Of a DNA stretch of 64,000 bases, positions 1 to 12,205 are shown one piece after another (position 1 is the first letter of the stretch; every line of letters starts with the position of its first letter). This DNA comes from Schistosoma haematobium (lineage: Eukaryota; Platyhelminthes; Trematoda; Strigeidida; Schistosomatidae): the NCBI RefSeq assembly GCF_000699445.3, contig NC_067195.1:57392465-57456464 (forward strand), given 5' to 3'. Position numbers and translations under genes: made by a program. The notes under the pieces were generated by a model. The model had not been told where the DNA came from. It saw only the letters and a program-made list of their open reading frames with translations, and made no database searches.

Positions 1-589
1 GAACTCAAGAAAAAAGTATGTTCAATTGGTAATTACTAACCGTTGTAATCAATCTTACTTCCTACCGAACTACCTAACATGATATCAAATTCTCTATTTT
101 GACTTATGTATAATCATTATTTAAAATAACCTCTTAATAACTAACATATAAATGAATCCATCTCATGAACTAAAGGTAATGAAAAAAATGTGAATGCAAG
201 CATTCGATCCAACTACCATCTTTGTGTTTTCTTTCATAGGAATATTCATTGGTAATAAAAAGTAATTTACATTGAAACTAATCAGTTAATTGATTTTAAA
301 TGTACGTTTTATTCTTTTACTCAAAATTTATACATTTTTCTATTTAGCTTAGTTCTGAAATGTAAATATTAATGTTCTTGCATAAAGATGACTTTACAAT
401 TCTTTTTTGGCCCTTTCCGAGTTTACCACATTGAAGCAGAGTATATAGTTACTGTGTAACAAAAAAATATGACATAGAAACTTGATTTTATTACAAGATT
501 GATAATCATAGTGATATGAATCCCTTTTAAATTGAAAACAAAAAAATCAAATAAATTGGATAGATTTTTTTATTAGATAAATTTCTGAA

Positions 590-820
590 GGGGTTTTGTG
601 GAGATTTTAGAAATTTCACTGATTGAAATCAGTGGTCTAGTTGGTTAAGCGCCCTGCGCGAGACTGATAGATCGTGAGTCCGAATCTCGCAGGGTGCGGT
701 ATCATGGATGCGCACTTCTGAGGAGTCCCATACTAGGACGAAACGGCTGTCCAGTGCTTCCAGATTTTCCATGGTGGTCTAACTTCAATTGACTCATGAT
801 TTCAATCAGTGAGATAAATT
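590..820 (+). mobile_element. SINE-like element, family B (copy B1)
   Basis: The tRNA-like head carries an A-box-like segment (GTGGTCTAGTTGGTTAAG, about 631-648) and a B-box-like segment (AGTCCGAATCTCG, about 677-689), as expected for a Pol III promoter. A hammerhead follows, then the family tail ending in GACTCATGATTTCAATC. The 5' end (about 609-630) is the reverse complement of the 3' end (about 798-822), so the copy has short inverted termini. It starts with GGGGTTTTGTGGAGATT, a motif that also borders other B copies. Confidence 0.8.
712..757 (+). ncRNA. Hammerhead ribozyme motif (family B)
   Basis: CTGAGGA (718-724) and GAAA (740-743) flank a stem II of GTCC/GGAC. Stem I pairs 712-716 with 753-757, with a T/C mismatch next to the core. 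Stem III is ACGGCTGT, one change from the palindrome ACGGCCGT. The predicted cleavage is after C751. The core looks intact; activity is inferred. Confidence 0.7.
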
Positions 821-822
821 TC

Positions 823-1468
823 TCTTAAATGGTTCAAAATGTCTATCCTGTTCAAATATGATATTAAATGTTCATTGAATGTCATAACAATAATAATAAT
901 GAAAAACACTATATAAATAACATGAACTTAGTCGAGAAGATGTAGAATTGTTTTGTATTGAAGTATCAATTCGAAGTTCAATGACATTATTTATCGATCA
1001 GGAAATAATGTGAAATAGAAAACCCTGGAGATTATGAGATAGATCTATATATGTAAAAGTTTAACAGAACATCAGGATCAAAGGTAAAAGATATGACAAA
1101 TGGAAAGGTTGACAACAACATTAACTGTAATGCTTAAGATTTCAGTATATTAAATGACTAATTTCAACTTTATTCTCATCATATTCATTTTTTCATCTAC
1201 TTGAAAATCGTTGGATTATAAGTTGAATATTGTATAAATTGATCTGATGATAATACAGACTGTGGAGATTTGTTTTTACTAGAGAAACTTTCATGACAGT
1301 GTCTTATATACAGATTGATATTGTAATACGCAATACTATAAGCTCAGGATTTATTATCATATCAAATGATTAAACACATATAATCTCATAATACTTTGAA
1401 ATTAGTCATATTTTGTTTCATTATAAAGATTGACTTGATCTCAACATAAAATGTACATCAAAGTAAAC
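823..1468. other. AT-rich DNA, nothing recognised
   Basis: No repeat family or credible exon seen. Confidence 0.5.
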
Positions 1469-1801
1469 ATGTCATACAAAGAGCGGCTTGAAAAGTTGAA
1501 CCTCTTTACTCTGTCCTATCGCAGACTAAGGGGAGATCTAATTTTGGTGTACAGAATATTGAGAAATGATTTCGGACCTAACTTATCCTCTCATTTTCTT
1601 CCCACTAGATCGAGACATTTCAGAGGACATAGCATGCGAGTAGAAAAGCCAAGAATGAACAAAATACCCGCGGCATACAGGTTTTCACACTGAGTCATCA
1701 GTACTTGGAACCTGCTGCCTGAAGTTGTGGTGTCCGCACCTTCAATTGTCTCTTTCAAGAGAAGACTGGACACTCACAGAAGCATACTAGAAAAGGAATA
1801 G
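1469..1801 (+). pseudogene. CR1/L2-like non-LTR retrotransposon, RT C-terminal tail
   Basis: The translation opens MSYKERLEKLNLFTLSYRR, continues through RRLRGDLILVYRIL and RGHSMRV, and ends WNLLPEVVVSAPSIVSFKRR. This is the usual order of blocks in the tail that follows the reverse transcriptase domain of CR1/L2/jockey-like LINEs: a Y.ERL..L.L..L..RR block, then RGDL, RGHS and finally WN.LP..V..A.S...FK.RLD. One in-frame TGA at 1691-1693 lies where family members usually have Arg (CGA to TGA is one change). The frame then continues unchanged to a natural stop at 1799-1801. Everything 5' of this tail is missing, a normal 5' truncation. It encodes no function here. Confidence 0.8.
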
Positions 1802-3610
1802 CATAGGCCGTAGGCCTTCTGTCCTTACTACATAAATTTGAATCATGTCGTACGATTACTTATAATTTACTCATTAAATATGATTATAAAACAGCTGAAT
1901 GTGTAACCTGTAAAATGAGTAGCCTGTTAAAATGTTAATTGTAAGGATATAAAGAAATCGATATGTATTTATATATATAACAGTTTTAAACTTGATCAAC
2001 TGCAACTTTGAGAACTGATTTATGGAAAAAAATTTATCAAGATGCACTTAACAAAATATGAAATCATAATGATAATAGTTGACCTCTATATAAAAACACA
2101 TAGACAATTATTGAAAAATGCATTTCACATGAATCAATAACACAATGTATAGATGATTCTTATAATTGTCATTATGCATATTCTTGTTGTTGAAGCATAG
2201 AGTACGTTTAAGAACTTGGTTTGGCTTTTTTTTAATTTGTATCTTGTTATCTATTATTGAAATACTTGAAATTTACTTGATGTGTACATTTTAAGGTCAG
2301 AATAATTCTCACAGCTGTCAATATTATTATTGATATTTTGACATAAAAATTTATTGTTTATGGGTTATAACTAAATGACAGTACAAGTGTTCAAATTAAT
2401 TAGTTTCATGGTTATTGTGGTATCGATATTATTATCGCTATTATTTTCTCAGTTAAAGGTATCTATGATGTGCCTAGTTTCTTTATAAACAATGATTGGT
2501 AAGGTTCGATAAACAGATTAGTGCCCATCACTCGACATCAAATAATCATTAAATATATTTTCTATTCAACTCACTATGTTCATACTAAATAACAATAAAT
2601 ATAACAAGATTTACTTATTTACAAGTTGGACTTCGAGGCTATGTGTTTTACTTCTATAAATTCACTTATAACATAGTAAAACCAAGTACTTGCTCTCTAA
2701 TTTAATAATATAAGTATTTACTATTTATTATGTTTTAAATAGACCCTTGAATTAAAATCCATAACGCTCGTTTTGTTTCATTCGACACTCATGAGCCAGA
2801 TGTTTTTCATAGAAATACTAATGTACACAGTGAAACTATGCTTCGTTATACATAGAACAATTTGTTGGGTATCATGACACAATAGCAATCCCCACATGGG
2901 ACATGAACACGATATATCTAGTTAACGAGTCCCAAGTTAAAAGAACTATGCGTCCTATTATATACCATTAACAAGAATTCAGCATACAATCACCTCGTAG
3001 ATACAAATAAGATCAAGGTGTTAGTTTAAAAAGGTCATATTCCTACACTGAGACGTCAAGAATATCAATAATAACCAAGGTCAAAACACTCAGAAACAAA
3101 CTTCAGTTCTAATATTGTTTAGAATAAAATCTGATCTACAGTTCATTAAATAATCCACAGTGTATAAACTTTCATTACTTGTTAAAAGTTTTGCAATATT
3201 TCTAACTAAAACGTATTTACATAGGAGTGCAGCCAAACATTTCTGTCAGTATATTTAATGTTTTAATTTGCTGTTTCTGTAGAACTTATGGTTCTCTAAT
3301 CTGTTTATTGCTTTCAATGTGAATTTACTGTAAATGAAATAGTCATCGTACAAAAAAGACTTGCGCACAAATTTAAATTACATTTCGAAATTGTGAGGCG
3401 TTTTTATGTTATTTTGAATAAATCAATAATATCTGAATTTTTCCTAAGACTTTTTAACATTCACAGTAAACTATTTACTCTCTAAATAGTATACAAATGA
3501 TTGCAAAAACATCTAAACCCTGTTCGTAACAGTTTTATTGGATTTGAATGCCAACTTCTATCAAAAAAATGCCCTGAAATCATTCCAAATGTATTATAAC
3601 TATTCTGAAT
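1802..3610. other. AT-rich DNA, no feature supported
   Basis: A weak match to the family A hammerhead arm (TAACGAGTCCCAAG near 2932) is too decayed to call. Confidence 0.5.
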
Positions 3611-3955
3611 TTTAAGCAAAGATGGAAAATGTCTGGTCCTGGAATCCAGTGTGCGCGTTTCGTCCTGTTTGGGACTCGTCATTCGGATGAATCTACATCT
3701 CACAGTTGATAGTCACTCTGGGATTCGAACACAGTACCGATCGCTTAAAACGCCATCACGCAATCCACTTAGTTACTGAGTCCTGATAGCTGCTTGCTTG
3801 TGCAATGGGGTAAAGTTTAAATTCAATTGATGTTGTTTTATTTGCACCTTCCCATTGTTATTTTGAACTGCAATTGATTAATCTCTTATTGGCATATGTG
3901 CATACTGTGTGTGTTGCCTCAATATTGCATGAATTCACAAGTATTATGAGCAAAA
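3611..3955 (-). repeat. Sm-alpha-like repeat, family A (copy A1)
   Basis: Near full-length monomer in reverse orientation. On the minus strand it holds a tRNA-like head (B-box-like TGTGTTCGAATCCC, about 3720-3733; A-box-like segment about 3762-3785) followed by a hammerhead at about 3637-3695. GAAA is present. The leading core is ATGACGA instead of CTGACGA, and the cleavage triplet GTC has become CAC, so the ribozyme should be dead. The body matches the copies at 40.4, 41.4 and 59.4 kb. Confidence 0.8.
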
Positions 3956-4002
3956 AAATGAATAGGACGCGTATCCGAGATTCCACTGATAGCCAGAAGC
4001 AA
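3956..4002 (+). repeat. Family A fragment, opposite orientation
   Basis: GAATAGGACGCGTATCCGAG followed by ATTCCACTGATAGCC matches the sense strand of the hammerhead 3' side, with the GAAAC segment deleted. It abuts A1 in inverted orientation. Confidence 0.45.
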
Positions 4003-4730
4003 AATTACTTCTTTTTAAGTTCATTAACTGATAGATTTATTTCATTTAAACTTCAGTCTACGTAAATGAACAAAATCAAAAAAACTTATTCGACGCCTTT
4101 TATATATGTATTATTCAACTAAATTATAAATAAAACATTATTATTAATTGGGAACAGAGGATAAAAGTAAACCTTTAAAAAAGAATAAAAAAGAATATCC
4201 ATTAAAAGACTTGTTGATTTTGTCGTTGTTGTTGTTGTCGTTGTAGAAAATGTCATTTGAATACTCTTCTTATCCTTTATATTTTTCTTTCTCTTTTTTT
4301 GTTTTGTTTTACTTTTTGAAATGTAATAGACATATGCCTAAAATGAAATTCATTTTGTAAAATGATTCTTTTATCTGTATTTTATAAAATATACATTTAA
4401 TTATTGAATTGAAGGCGACTATGAATTCCCAAGTGATCATTTAATGATACTAATAGTAGTTTTCTTTTCTTTATGTCAATATCCTTGTAAAATATTGACA
4501 ATTAGGGCAATTTAAATGAATAATGATAAATAAATTAAACAAAATTTTCAATGGTTTAGAAATGTATCATATAGAATTTTACAAAAATTGTCAATCTCAA
4601 TGTATTTCTTTTAGTTTATGTTATAACTCTAATGACAACTTATCAAAAACAATAGACAACTGAGTTAAAGATAGATGATAACAATAGTTCTCATGAGTAT
4701 TATTCTATAAAAGTATAACAATGTATAGTC
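4003..4730. other. AT-rich DNA, no feature supported
   Basis: Contains only a GTT/GTC-rich simple stretch (about 4220-4245). Confidence 0.5.
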
Positions 4731-4768
4731 AAACTATCACTACTGCTGTAGTGAACAGAACACGAGTA

Positions 4769-4935
4769 GGGATAGCTCAGTGGTAACGTCTATGACTGTG
4801 AAGCTAGATGACACGGGACCGAATCCGCCAGGGAGCACCAGTTCCCTCAAGATTACAGGTACACTTTGCTGACGAGTGCCAAGTACCACGAAACCCGGGT
4901 CCAGGGTTTCCTGTCGACTACTTCCAACCACCATA
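4769..4935 (+). mobile_element. tRNA-headed SINE-like element, family D (copy D1), nested in C1
   Basis: It begins GGGATAGCTCAGTGGTAACG with a good A-box. A B-box-like GGACCGAATCC follows at 4816-4826, then a hammerhead, then the tail CCTGTCGACTACTTCCAACC ending ACCAT. The tRNA-like head, ribozyme and short tail form a complete small unit inserted in family C DNA. Confidence 0.8.
4861..4909 (+). ncRNA. Hammerhead ribozyme motif (family D)
   Basis: CTGACGA (4869-4875) and GAAA (4890-4893) are both intact. Stem III is the perfect palindrome ACCCGGGT (4893-4900). Predicted cleavage is after C4901. Stem I CTTTG/CAGGG pairs with two G-U wobbles. Stem II GTGC/CCAC has one mismatch. Confidence 0.7.
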
Positions 4936-5190
4936 TAACAATCAAATGTATTTAACATAAAATTACAGGACTTGTTAATAAAATCTAACAATCATAAAGT
5001 AAATGCTTCATTTGCAAAATGTCCACCAATTGTCTCAAAAAAACTTAGACTACATTGTTCTTGCATTTTCATACAAATTGCATCCTGTTTCCAGTCTATA
5101 CTGTTCGATCCTTTTGCCTCTTTGCTGCCAGACCTTCTCTTCACGAGAAACACCATATACTACTTATCTCAATATAAGTAGCACACACCA

Positions 5191-6302
5191 CACTACTACT
5201 ACTAATACTTGATAAAAAAGCCTGTCATTTGATAAAAATTTCAACTGAAAACTAATATATAATCAAACTTAAGATTTCCTAGAAAATCTTCTTTTAAGAT
5301 CTTTACATTAGTCTAATGAGCACTTTGTAAGAACAATGACAGATATGACCCTACGGAACATAAGTATATTTACTAATAATTGAAAGTTTTCACAAAATAT
5401 CAGTCATTCCAGTTCAGTTAGTTTATCATTGGTTGTTATCATTAAATGATTAGTACTGAAGTAGTTTTCTTTTTCAATTTCCATGACAATTTGTACACTG
5501 TATCTCACAGAGATCTTGAAATAATAATTTGTTTTAAAAAATATTTCATACTTGACAATTTCTAGTTCATGTACTGACGCTTTCAACAATTAAATGAAAT
5601 CCCTTCTTAAGTTTTGTTTACATATCTTTAAAACAAATAGATTATTTCAGCTGTAAAATTACTCATAGGTGTCAAACAAATCAGATTTCACCACTTAAAA
5701 TCATTGTATCTCTTGTAATGACATATAATGGTTGGTTTAGGAATTAAAGTCTTGAGATCTGTATAACTCATACATATCATACGTATTATCGGTTAATATT
5801 TATTTTCACTATGCAGTTTCTTCTACTTCATCAAACAAATTTTACTAAACAGTTTGACTATATATATATATATATATACATTAATTTAACTTAAACTAAT
5901 CACCTTGTGAAGTATGATAAATAAATCAGTATTATTTATATAGTTATCAACATTGACTAATCGTACTATTGTGAATTATGTTTGTCTATCTTTTCATTCA
6001 TTTATACAGTAAGATAAGTGAAGGTGAATGGATATAAATGTATACTGAAATATATAATTTATACTTTGTATTCATTTTGTCCACTTTATCTAATTAGATT
6101 TTCAAACTAAGTGTGAAATTATTTAATTTATTACCAAAATAATGAGAGAAATAAATAATAATAATAATAATACGATAAACTAATGGAAAACTCTTAACTT
6201 ACCATTCTCTTTAATATATGCAAATAAGATGGATCAACCATAACAATGTTATATAAAAGAGTAGATATGACGGTAAAAGGAAAAGAAAAGTCGGCGTATA
6301 AC

Positions 6303-6340
<38 letters not shown>

Positions 6341-6572
6341 TTATATAGTTGAGACTAGTTTATATCTTCAATGGTAGTTAATCAAACATACAGATAATGA
6401 AAAATCTATTGAATGCAATAATGATTATAATCTATTTTCATCAGTCTTAGGTTTTTATAATTTTTTATAAGTTAATCATTTTAGGGTGGTTTATTTATCT
6501 TCATAAAGTTATTCTGTAAGTAATTGGTGATTAATAGGAACAATATCAATAGTGATTAATTAATTATAATCA
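5191..6572. other. AT-rich DNA with microsatellites
   Basis: (TA)n at 5859-5878, (AAT)n at 6153-6173 and (TA)n at 6306-6336. No exon supported. Confidence 0.6.
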
Positions 6573-6872
6573 GAGAGGGATTTTGTGGATATTATAGTAA
6601 TTTATTGGTTGAATTCATGAGTCAGTTGAAGCTATATCACCATGGAAAAACTGGAAGCACTGGACATTATCATCGTTGGACACCGGATCAGTGGTCTAGA
6701 GATTAAACGGTCGCGCGGGAGACAGAACATCCTGGGTTCGAATCTCGCGAGACAGGACCGTAGATACACACTCTGAACAGTCCCATACGAAAGCGAGACG
6801 GCCGTCCAGTGCTTCCAGGCTTTCAGTGGTGTTCTAGCTTAAACTGACCCACGAATTCAACCATTTAATTAA
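6573..6872 (+). mobile_element. Family B element with inverted ends (copy B2)
   Basis: The left end (6573-6664) is the reverse complement of a B tail, from GGGATTTTGTGGA through GAATTCATGAGTCAGTTGAA to CTGGAAGCACTGGAC. A forward tRNA-like head follows (A-box about 6690-6706, B-box GGGTTCGAATC at about 6734-6744), then a degenerate hammerhead and a forward tail. The ends are therefore inverted repeats of roughly 70 bp. The ribozyme is dead: CTGAACA replaces CTGAGGA and GAGAC replaces GAAAC, although ACGGCCGT survives. Confidence 0.8.
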
Positions 6873-6890
6873 TTAATTCACGAGTTTCTT

Positions 6891-7170
6891 TATGACTGTA
6901 GTGGACAAGAACACAATTAGAGACAATCGAATGTAATTGAATACAGAACATCTTCGTAAAATCAGAGAATCAAACAGTAAATACTTCGTTTGCAAAATAT
7001 CAATCAATCATCTGAGAATTTGTTGTTCTTTAGTTTCTACACCAATCATTCTTTGTTCTCGTTCACTTTTCTTTGATTTTCTTAACCTTCCGCCTTCATA
7101 CATTTCACTTTCGACTGATGGATAATTCATGTTACTTATATGAATCGATATCAGTAGCACACATAACATG
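6891..7170 (+). repeat. Repeat family C (copy C2)
   Basis: Matches C1 from CTGTAGTGGACAAGAACAC through TTTGCAAAATATCAATCAAT to the AGTAGCACACA end. It directly follows B2. Confidence 0.7.
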
Positions 7171-7890
7171 ACTATGTCTTATAATCATTGAATGAAATGT
7201 CAAAACAGTTAATTGAACCAAATTTTACAGCTATTTGACTTTTTTTGAATTTACATTCAATTATTCAGTGACTGCTTTGATTAAATCTAATCCAAAAAAT
7301 TACAAACTGTTTGAATTCATGCCAATTTCTGAAAATTCCTGCACTATTATTAATTGCCAGACATTTACATGTATTAAGTTACTGAAGATAATGAACGTTT
7401 TGTGTAGTTAATAGTCGTAAAAAGAATTTTCTATCGGTACCTCTCAATGGTGTGCATTAGAAACTATTATTAAATACGGTTTAACAATTCAACTTCTATG
7501 TGTTTTTTTCGAAGTTAAAGTGGGCTCTTCATTACTTTTGACAGGTTAGGTATTCTAAAGAATGAAAGTATACTTGTGAAATGATTTATTTCACAGAATA
7601 TATAAAGAATTAGATCAGATCTTTGATCGATCAAATAATGGAAAATTTCTTAAATTTCTGTAAAATATTCTATTTGCTAAAATACACTTGATAGTATGGT
7701 GATAGTAAATGCAAATAAAACTACAGACTATCACAGTATCACCTAGTCACTTATTAATTAGATCTGTGATAATTAAAGTAGATATGTCCTAAAACGTTGT
7801 TAATCACTTAACAAATCTTTTTGAAAGAGTGAAATATTTTAAAAGATTTAAAATTAGAAAATATCGTTAACATCAATTACTAATCATAAT
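7171..7890. other. AT-rich DNA, nothing recognised
   Basis: No conserved block seen. Confidence 0.5.
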
Positions 7891-7990
7891 TAATTGATCA
7901 CTGAGTGGTGATCGATGTCATGCGTGTCAAGTCCTTATTTAGTGCAGATCGAATGCTATCGTTTCCTGTTGACTACCTCCGACAACTATC
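7891..7990 (+). repeat. Family D remnant with internal deletion (copy D2)
   Basis: The family D 5' segment (GATCACTGAGTGGTGATC to GCAGATCGAATGCTATCG) is joined directly to the family D tail (TTTCCTGTTGACTACCTCCG). The tRNA-like head and the hammerhead core have been lost. Confidence 0.6.
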
Positions 7991-9084
7991 TAATATCAAT
8001 TACTAAGCCATAATAATGCACCAACCTTAAACTGATATCTGAACTTCTAATGGTAATTATGCATAATATCCACTATTACATTATATCAATATTCTTTGTA
8101 TTTAATTTAAAGCTGTTTGTTTTACTTTACATTATTCATAATTAATTTCAATATAAACCTGAGAATTAAAACTACATTTTATAGTTTCTATATATAAGCT
8201 TGTTTAGATTAATTAAACGGAATAAATATTTCAAACACGCAAACATTCCCAATTACCATGACAACAATTGTGAAAAAAATTTTTTTGAAGGAAAAACTAA
8301 AATCATGCCGTGAATTATCAAATAATACACTTATGAACGGTTATTATTGAATATCCAATCGATTTTACGTTAGCATAAAATTAAAAACATGATAATTTTG
8401 AAATACAAGGTAGATATGTATGATCTAAACAACTTGATAAGGAATAAATTATGAAGTATTGGTTAAAAAGGTATTATATGTAACTAAACCTGGATTAATG
8501 ATAAATATACGCCCTTGATATAAGAAGATAAACGCTATATTTTCAAATGAATGAAACTAATATAAACAATGATTATTGGATCATAATTTATGTACTCAAA
8601 ATGATTTGCTTTCATTTGCATTGAAAGTTTCCTAGTTCAAATTTGTATAAGATTTAGAATGATATCTGATAAAAACTAAAGTTATAGAAGGTGAAGGACT
8701 TTATGACGCCCTCTAATTTTTCACTTAATTCTAGTTTGTCAAAAGTTAGTCTTGAATAACAATAATTGAAGTTAATGTAGACGAAGAATTACTTGATGAC
8801 AAGTAAAATACTCTTGGCACGTTAGATAATGTTTACTAATTATTAGTTTAAGAGAATCTCTGTATAAAATACTAAGGGGATTATCAAAGTCTTTTTAAAA
8901 CAATTACCAAGTTAAACATCAAAAAAGAAACGAAATTTTACTAAACAAATCCCATTAACGTACTTACTCCTATACCTTTTTTAATAAGTTCACACTTAGT
9001 TTATTATAAATTAAGGTCAAAGTTTAATATGTTTTGTTTGTTTCATTCTATTTTCAAAAATGAAGTTCTGTGAAGTTTGTAAGT
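7991..9084. other. AT-rich DNA, nothing recognised
   Basis: No family match or exon found. Confidence 0.5.
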
Positions 9085-9125
9085 GAATTCATGAGTCGAT
9101 CTAAGCTAGATCACCATTGAAAAGG
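9085..9125 (-). repeat. Family B tail fragment (copy B3)
   Basis: GAATTCATGAGTCGATCTAA and GCTAGATCACCATTGAAAA are the reverse complement of the B tail. Head and ribozyme are absent. Confidence 0.55.
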
Positions 9126-10386
9126 TGTTAACTAACAGATGCAAAATATAGATCATTCATCAATAGTTCTACTTTATTCACAGTGATCTTAATTTATACA
9201 TAGTTTCGATCAGCTTTTTTTTAAGATCAAATAGATATAGTGAATGGATGAAGTAGACAACTTGATCAAGAGTGATAACAATAGTTAACAATTAACAATA
9301 ATTCATACAAAGCATTTTATGCTTAATATGAAAAATACAAGATCATAATATTATGATAATATGAATACATGAACATTGTATAAATGGATATTTAAATAAC
9401 TGATTTTTTAAAACATGCTCATTGATCATTCTAGATCTAGATTCTAGAACATCAATACATAAAATCCGGTATAAAACAGTAATCAAGTTGATTGTCGAAA
9501 CATTTATCATTATGAAGAACTAATGGAAACTTGATTGTTCAGTCTGTATGACGGGGGGAACATTTCTGCCATGAGTCCTGTATATAATTATATGTTTGAC
9601 TGTATGCATATTCACAACTAATCAGTTTGAAACGGTTGTCCGGTATAGTTTGGGCTTTTAGCACTTATTAGATAGTCTATTAGCGATTTCTTTTTTAATG
9701 TTGCTTAAATTAACTATGATTCCAATACTTTTGGAAACTATTCAGTTTAGTTTTACTTTTGAGGATAAGAACATTTGTACTTAGATTTTAAGCAAATAAT
9801 GTCGTTTAATAATGACTGATGTTCAATAAAACTATTTAGTCATGTTTATATTTTTAAATAGAATAAGAATAATATTAAATTATTGACAGTGTTGATAGAA
9901 TTAAGGATCATAAATTAACCGGTCACTTGAATAGTAACTAATAAAATCTTATATTACTTATTATCATTGATGTAATCCTATCCATTACGTTTGTAATACT
10001 CACTATAGGAGATTGACTCAAAATTTTTAAAACAGTAGTCAGTTTTATTCAATTCAAAGCAACCCTTTTCAAATCGTAAACCTTATTTATATACATTTGA
10101 CTTTTGTAATTGCAATATCCAATATGTACTTTCTTGGAATCCATCATTATCTCACACATTCTATATATGGATATTCACTGTAAATGCTTTTATAAACATA
10201 GACAGTCCTTTCAAAAAGAACTCTTCACTGAGATCACTGATTTTACATATCTTGTAAATTATTTTTAACGGGTGAAGCAGCTTATTTAAGACAAACCAAC
10301 TTATTATACTTTATCTAAGTATTAAATTACTTCTCAAAATAAATTTTAATCATTCATCTAAAGTAAAAGTAACATAACACTTTTTG
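9126..10386. other. AT-rich DNA, nothing recognised
   Basis: Only low-complexity tracts. Confidence 0.5.
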
Positions 10387-10518
10387 TAAGCAATGATGGA
10401 TAGTGGCTAGTAGTGGAGTCCAGGACGCGCGTTTCGTCCTATTTGGGACTCGTCTGATCAATCGCAGTCCTAAACCTCAATAGGAAGATGCAAGCCAAAC
10501 AATACCAAGTGAATTTAG
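10387..10518 (-). repeat. Rearranged family A repeat (copy A2)
   Basis: The hammerhead arm is in minus orientation (10400-10455; GAAA and stem III ACGCGCGT perfect). It joins, right beside the CTGACGA core, to a plus-orientation stretch of A body (GATCAATCGCAGTCC to AATACCAAGTGAA). The join changes CTGACGA to CAGACGA, so the core is broken at the junction. Confidence 0.7.
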
Positions 10519-10908
10519 CATAGCACTTGTTTAAGAAACATCTATATTATTTATAAACTGTAAATGATAAGATTATTGTTAGACTTCACAATACAAATTA
10601 TTTGTCTTTAATTACATGGAAATATAAGTTGAGTTTAAGGAGAAGAGTAGAACAGTTGACTACTGTGTTTAATGAAAGACTATTTTTTTAATGAAGGAAT
10701 CACAATATAATAGAAGGTTTATAGGTTGTTTTTTTCAAACATTTTAAGGATTACACCATAATTTAAAGGAATTAAGAAAGAAAGATTCATTTAATCCTAT
10801 CGTCTAGTAATTATTATGTATTAAATAAGATATTTTTCAAAAATAAAGAGATTAGTTCTGGCAAGTTGTTCAATAAAACCATGTTTGTTTGAATCGTAGT
10901 ATGGAGAA
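10519..10908. other. AT-rich DNA, nothing recognised
   Basis: No supported feature. Confidence 0.45.
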
Positions 10909-11195
10909 ATCAACCTGTTGTGAGATATTAATTCACTGGAAACAATGATAGATGGTGGTACAATTTCGTGGATTGGTCGGAGTTAGATCTTAACACTGTT
11001 GGATTCCGACTCAGTGGTGTAGAGGTTAAACGATCGTGCGCGAGACAAAACATCTTGGGTTCAAATCTTGCAGGGGTTGGGATCGTTGATGTGCACTGCT
11101 GAGAAGTTCCATGCTAGGACGAAACGGCCGTCCAGTGCTTCCTGGTTTTCCATGTTGGTCTAGCTTCAATTGACTCATGAACTCAATTATTTAAT
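10909..11195 (+). mobile_element. Long-form family B element (copy B4)
   Basis: It has the extended 5' part (TTGTGAGATATTAATTCACT to TTTCGTGGATTGGTCGGAG) seen in B16 and B17. The tRNA-like head follows (B-box-like GGGTTCAAATC at 11058-11068), then a hammerhead at 11092-11140 and the tail. GAAA, ACGGCCGT and stem I are intact. The core reads CTGAGAA: the invariant G8 (position 11104), the general-acid nucleotide, is A, so activity should be abolished. Confidence 0.8.
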
Positions 11196-12205
11196 GTGTA
11201 AGTGATCACAATAGGTTTGTGTGACCAAAGTTTATGGTATTTAAGAATTTCTATTGCATATTATGTGGATAAGGGGTGTAATAAAAACGATGACAAGAGT
11301 TTAATAAATCATTATTTATATATAACAACACTATACTCAGTAATCGTTAGCATTTGAGGTGGAAAATTCAAGATGATTACGCTTGTAGAGTTAACAACGG
11401 TGGTACGTACTCATGATTAAACTACATGAAAATTAGGCTCTATAGCGAGTTGGATAAAAATGGCATGAACGTTTGGTCTTACCGCATCACTGTGAAGTGA
11501 ACAACACCTGTAAATAAATAATTCCAAGGAATCGATTGAACAAATATCAATCATTATCATCGTTAGGCATGTTGGTAGTAACTTTTCTTAAGACAGAGAT
11601 ATAAAGATAATTAATTTCTTAGAATTTGATTCCTAATGAAATTGATTTGACATTGATGCCAACTTTGTTTAGTGTTTGGTGATCAGTAAATTGACCTAGA
11701 AATAATCAGTTTCCACAAGTTTATGGATATCCTCCACGCTGATGATATCTTAATGTTAATTTATCATAAAACATTAACGGCAACGCTTAGCTCGCACATA
11801 TAATTAATAGCAAGCAAACGTTTTAAACGCTGTAGCATGTTATATAAACATTTGGATTATTTATGCTTATCACTTATTCATGTCAGTTTATAGCATTTAG
11901 TGATTAATAAGTACACTATATTCATTTGTTTCAAAGCTTTTTAGGCCTCTGTAGTGAAGACGAGTAGTGTTATACTTATTACTTAAATTATTTTATGTAT
12001 TTAATATTGTAACCATTATTGTGGTTGAAAAACATGCTACTAAGTATCTATTTCAATCACTGAAGACAGATTCTACTAGAATTATTTTGATTAGATCATC
12101 AAAATAACAAGGGTGAATTCGTAAGGTGATATTAGACGTTAAAAATAAACTGAAATTTCAAATGTATTACATTCTTACAGTTGAATTTAAGGAATCATTT
12201 AAACA
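11196..12205. other. AT-rich DNA, nothing recognised
   Basis: No family match found. Confidence 0.5.

Larger units (their letters stand above)
4731..5190 (+). repeat. Unclassified repeat family C (copy C1), split by a D element
   Basis: The left piece is 4731-4768 (GCTGTAGTGAACAGAACAC) and the right piece starts at 4936 (ACAATCAAATGTATTTAAC). Uninterrupted copies C2, C3 and C5 show that the two pieces were once adjacent. The right part has TTTGCAAAATGTCCACCAAT and ends near AATATAAGTAGCACACAC. Short open frames across it are not conserved between copies, so I do not call it coding. I do not recognise the family. Confidence 0.7.

Noticed and set aside
2925..2965. Hammerhead-like text (TAACGAGTCCCAAG...GCGTCCT)
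   Set aside because: Resembles family A but GAAA and both stems are missing; could be chance.
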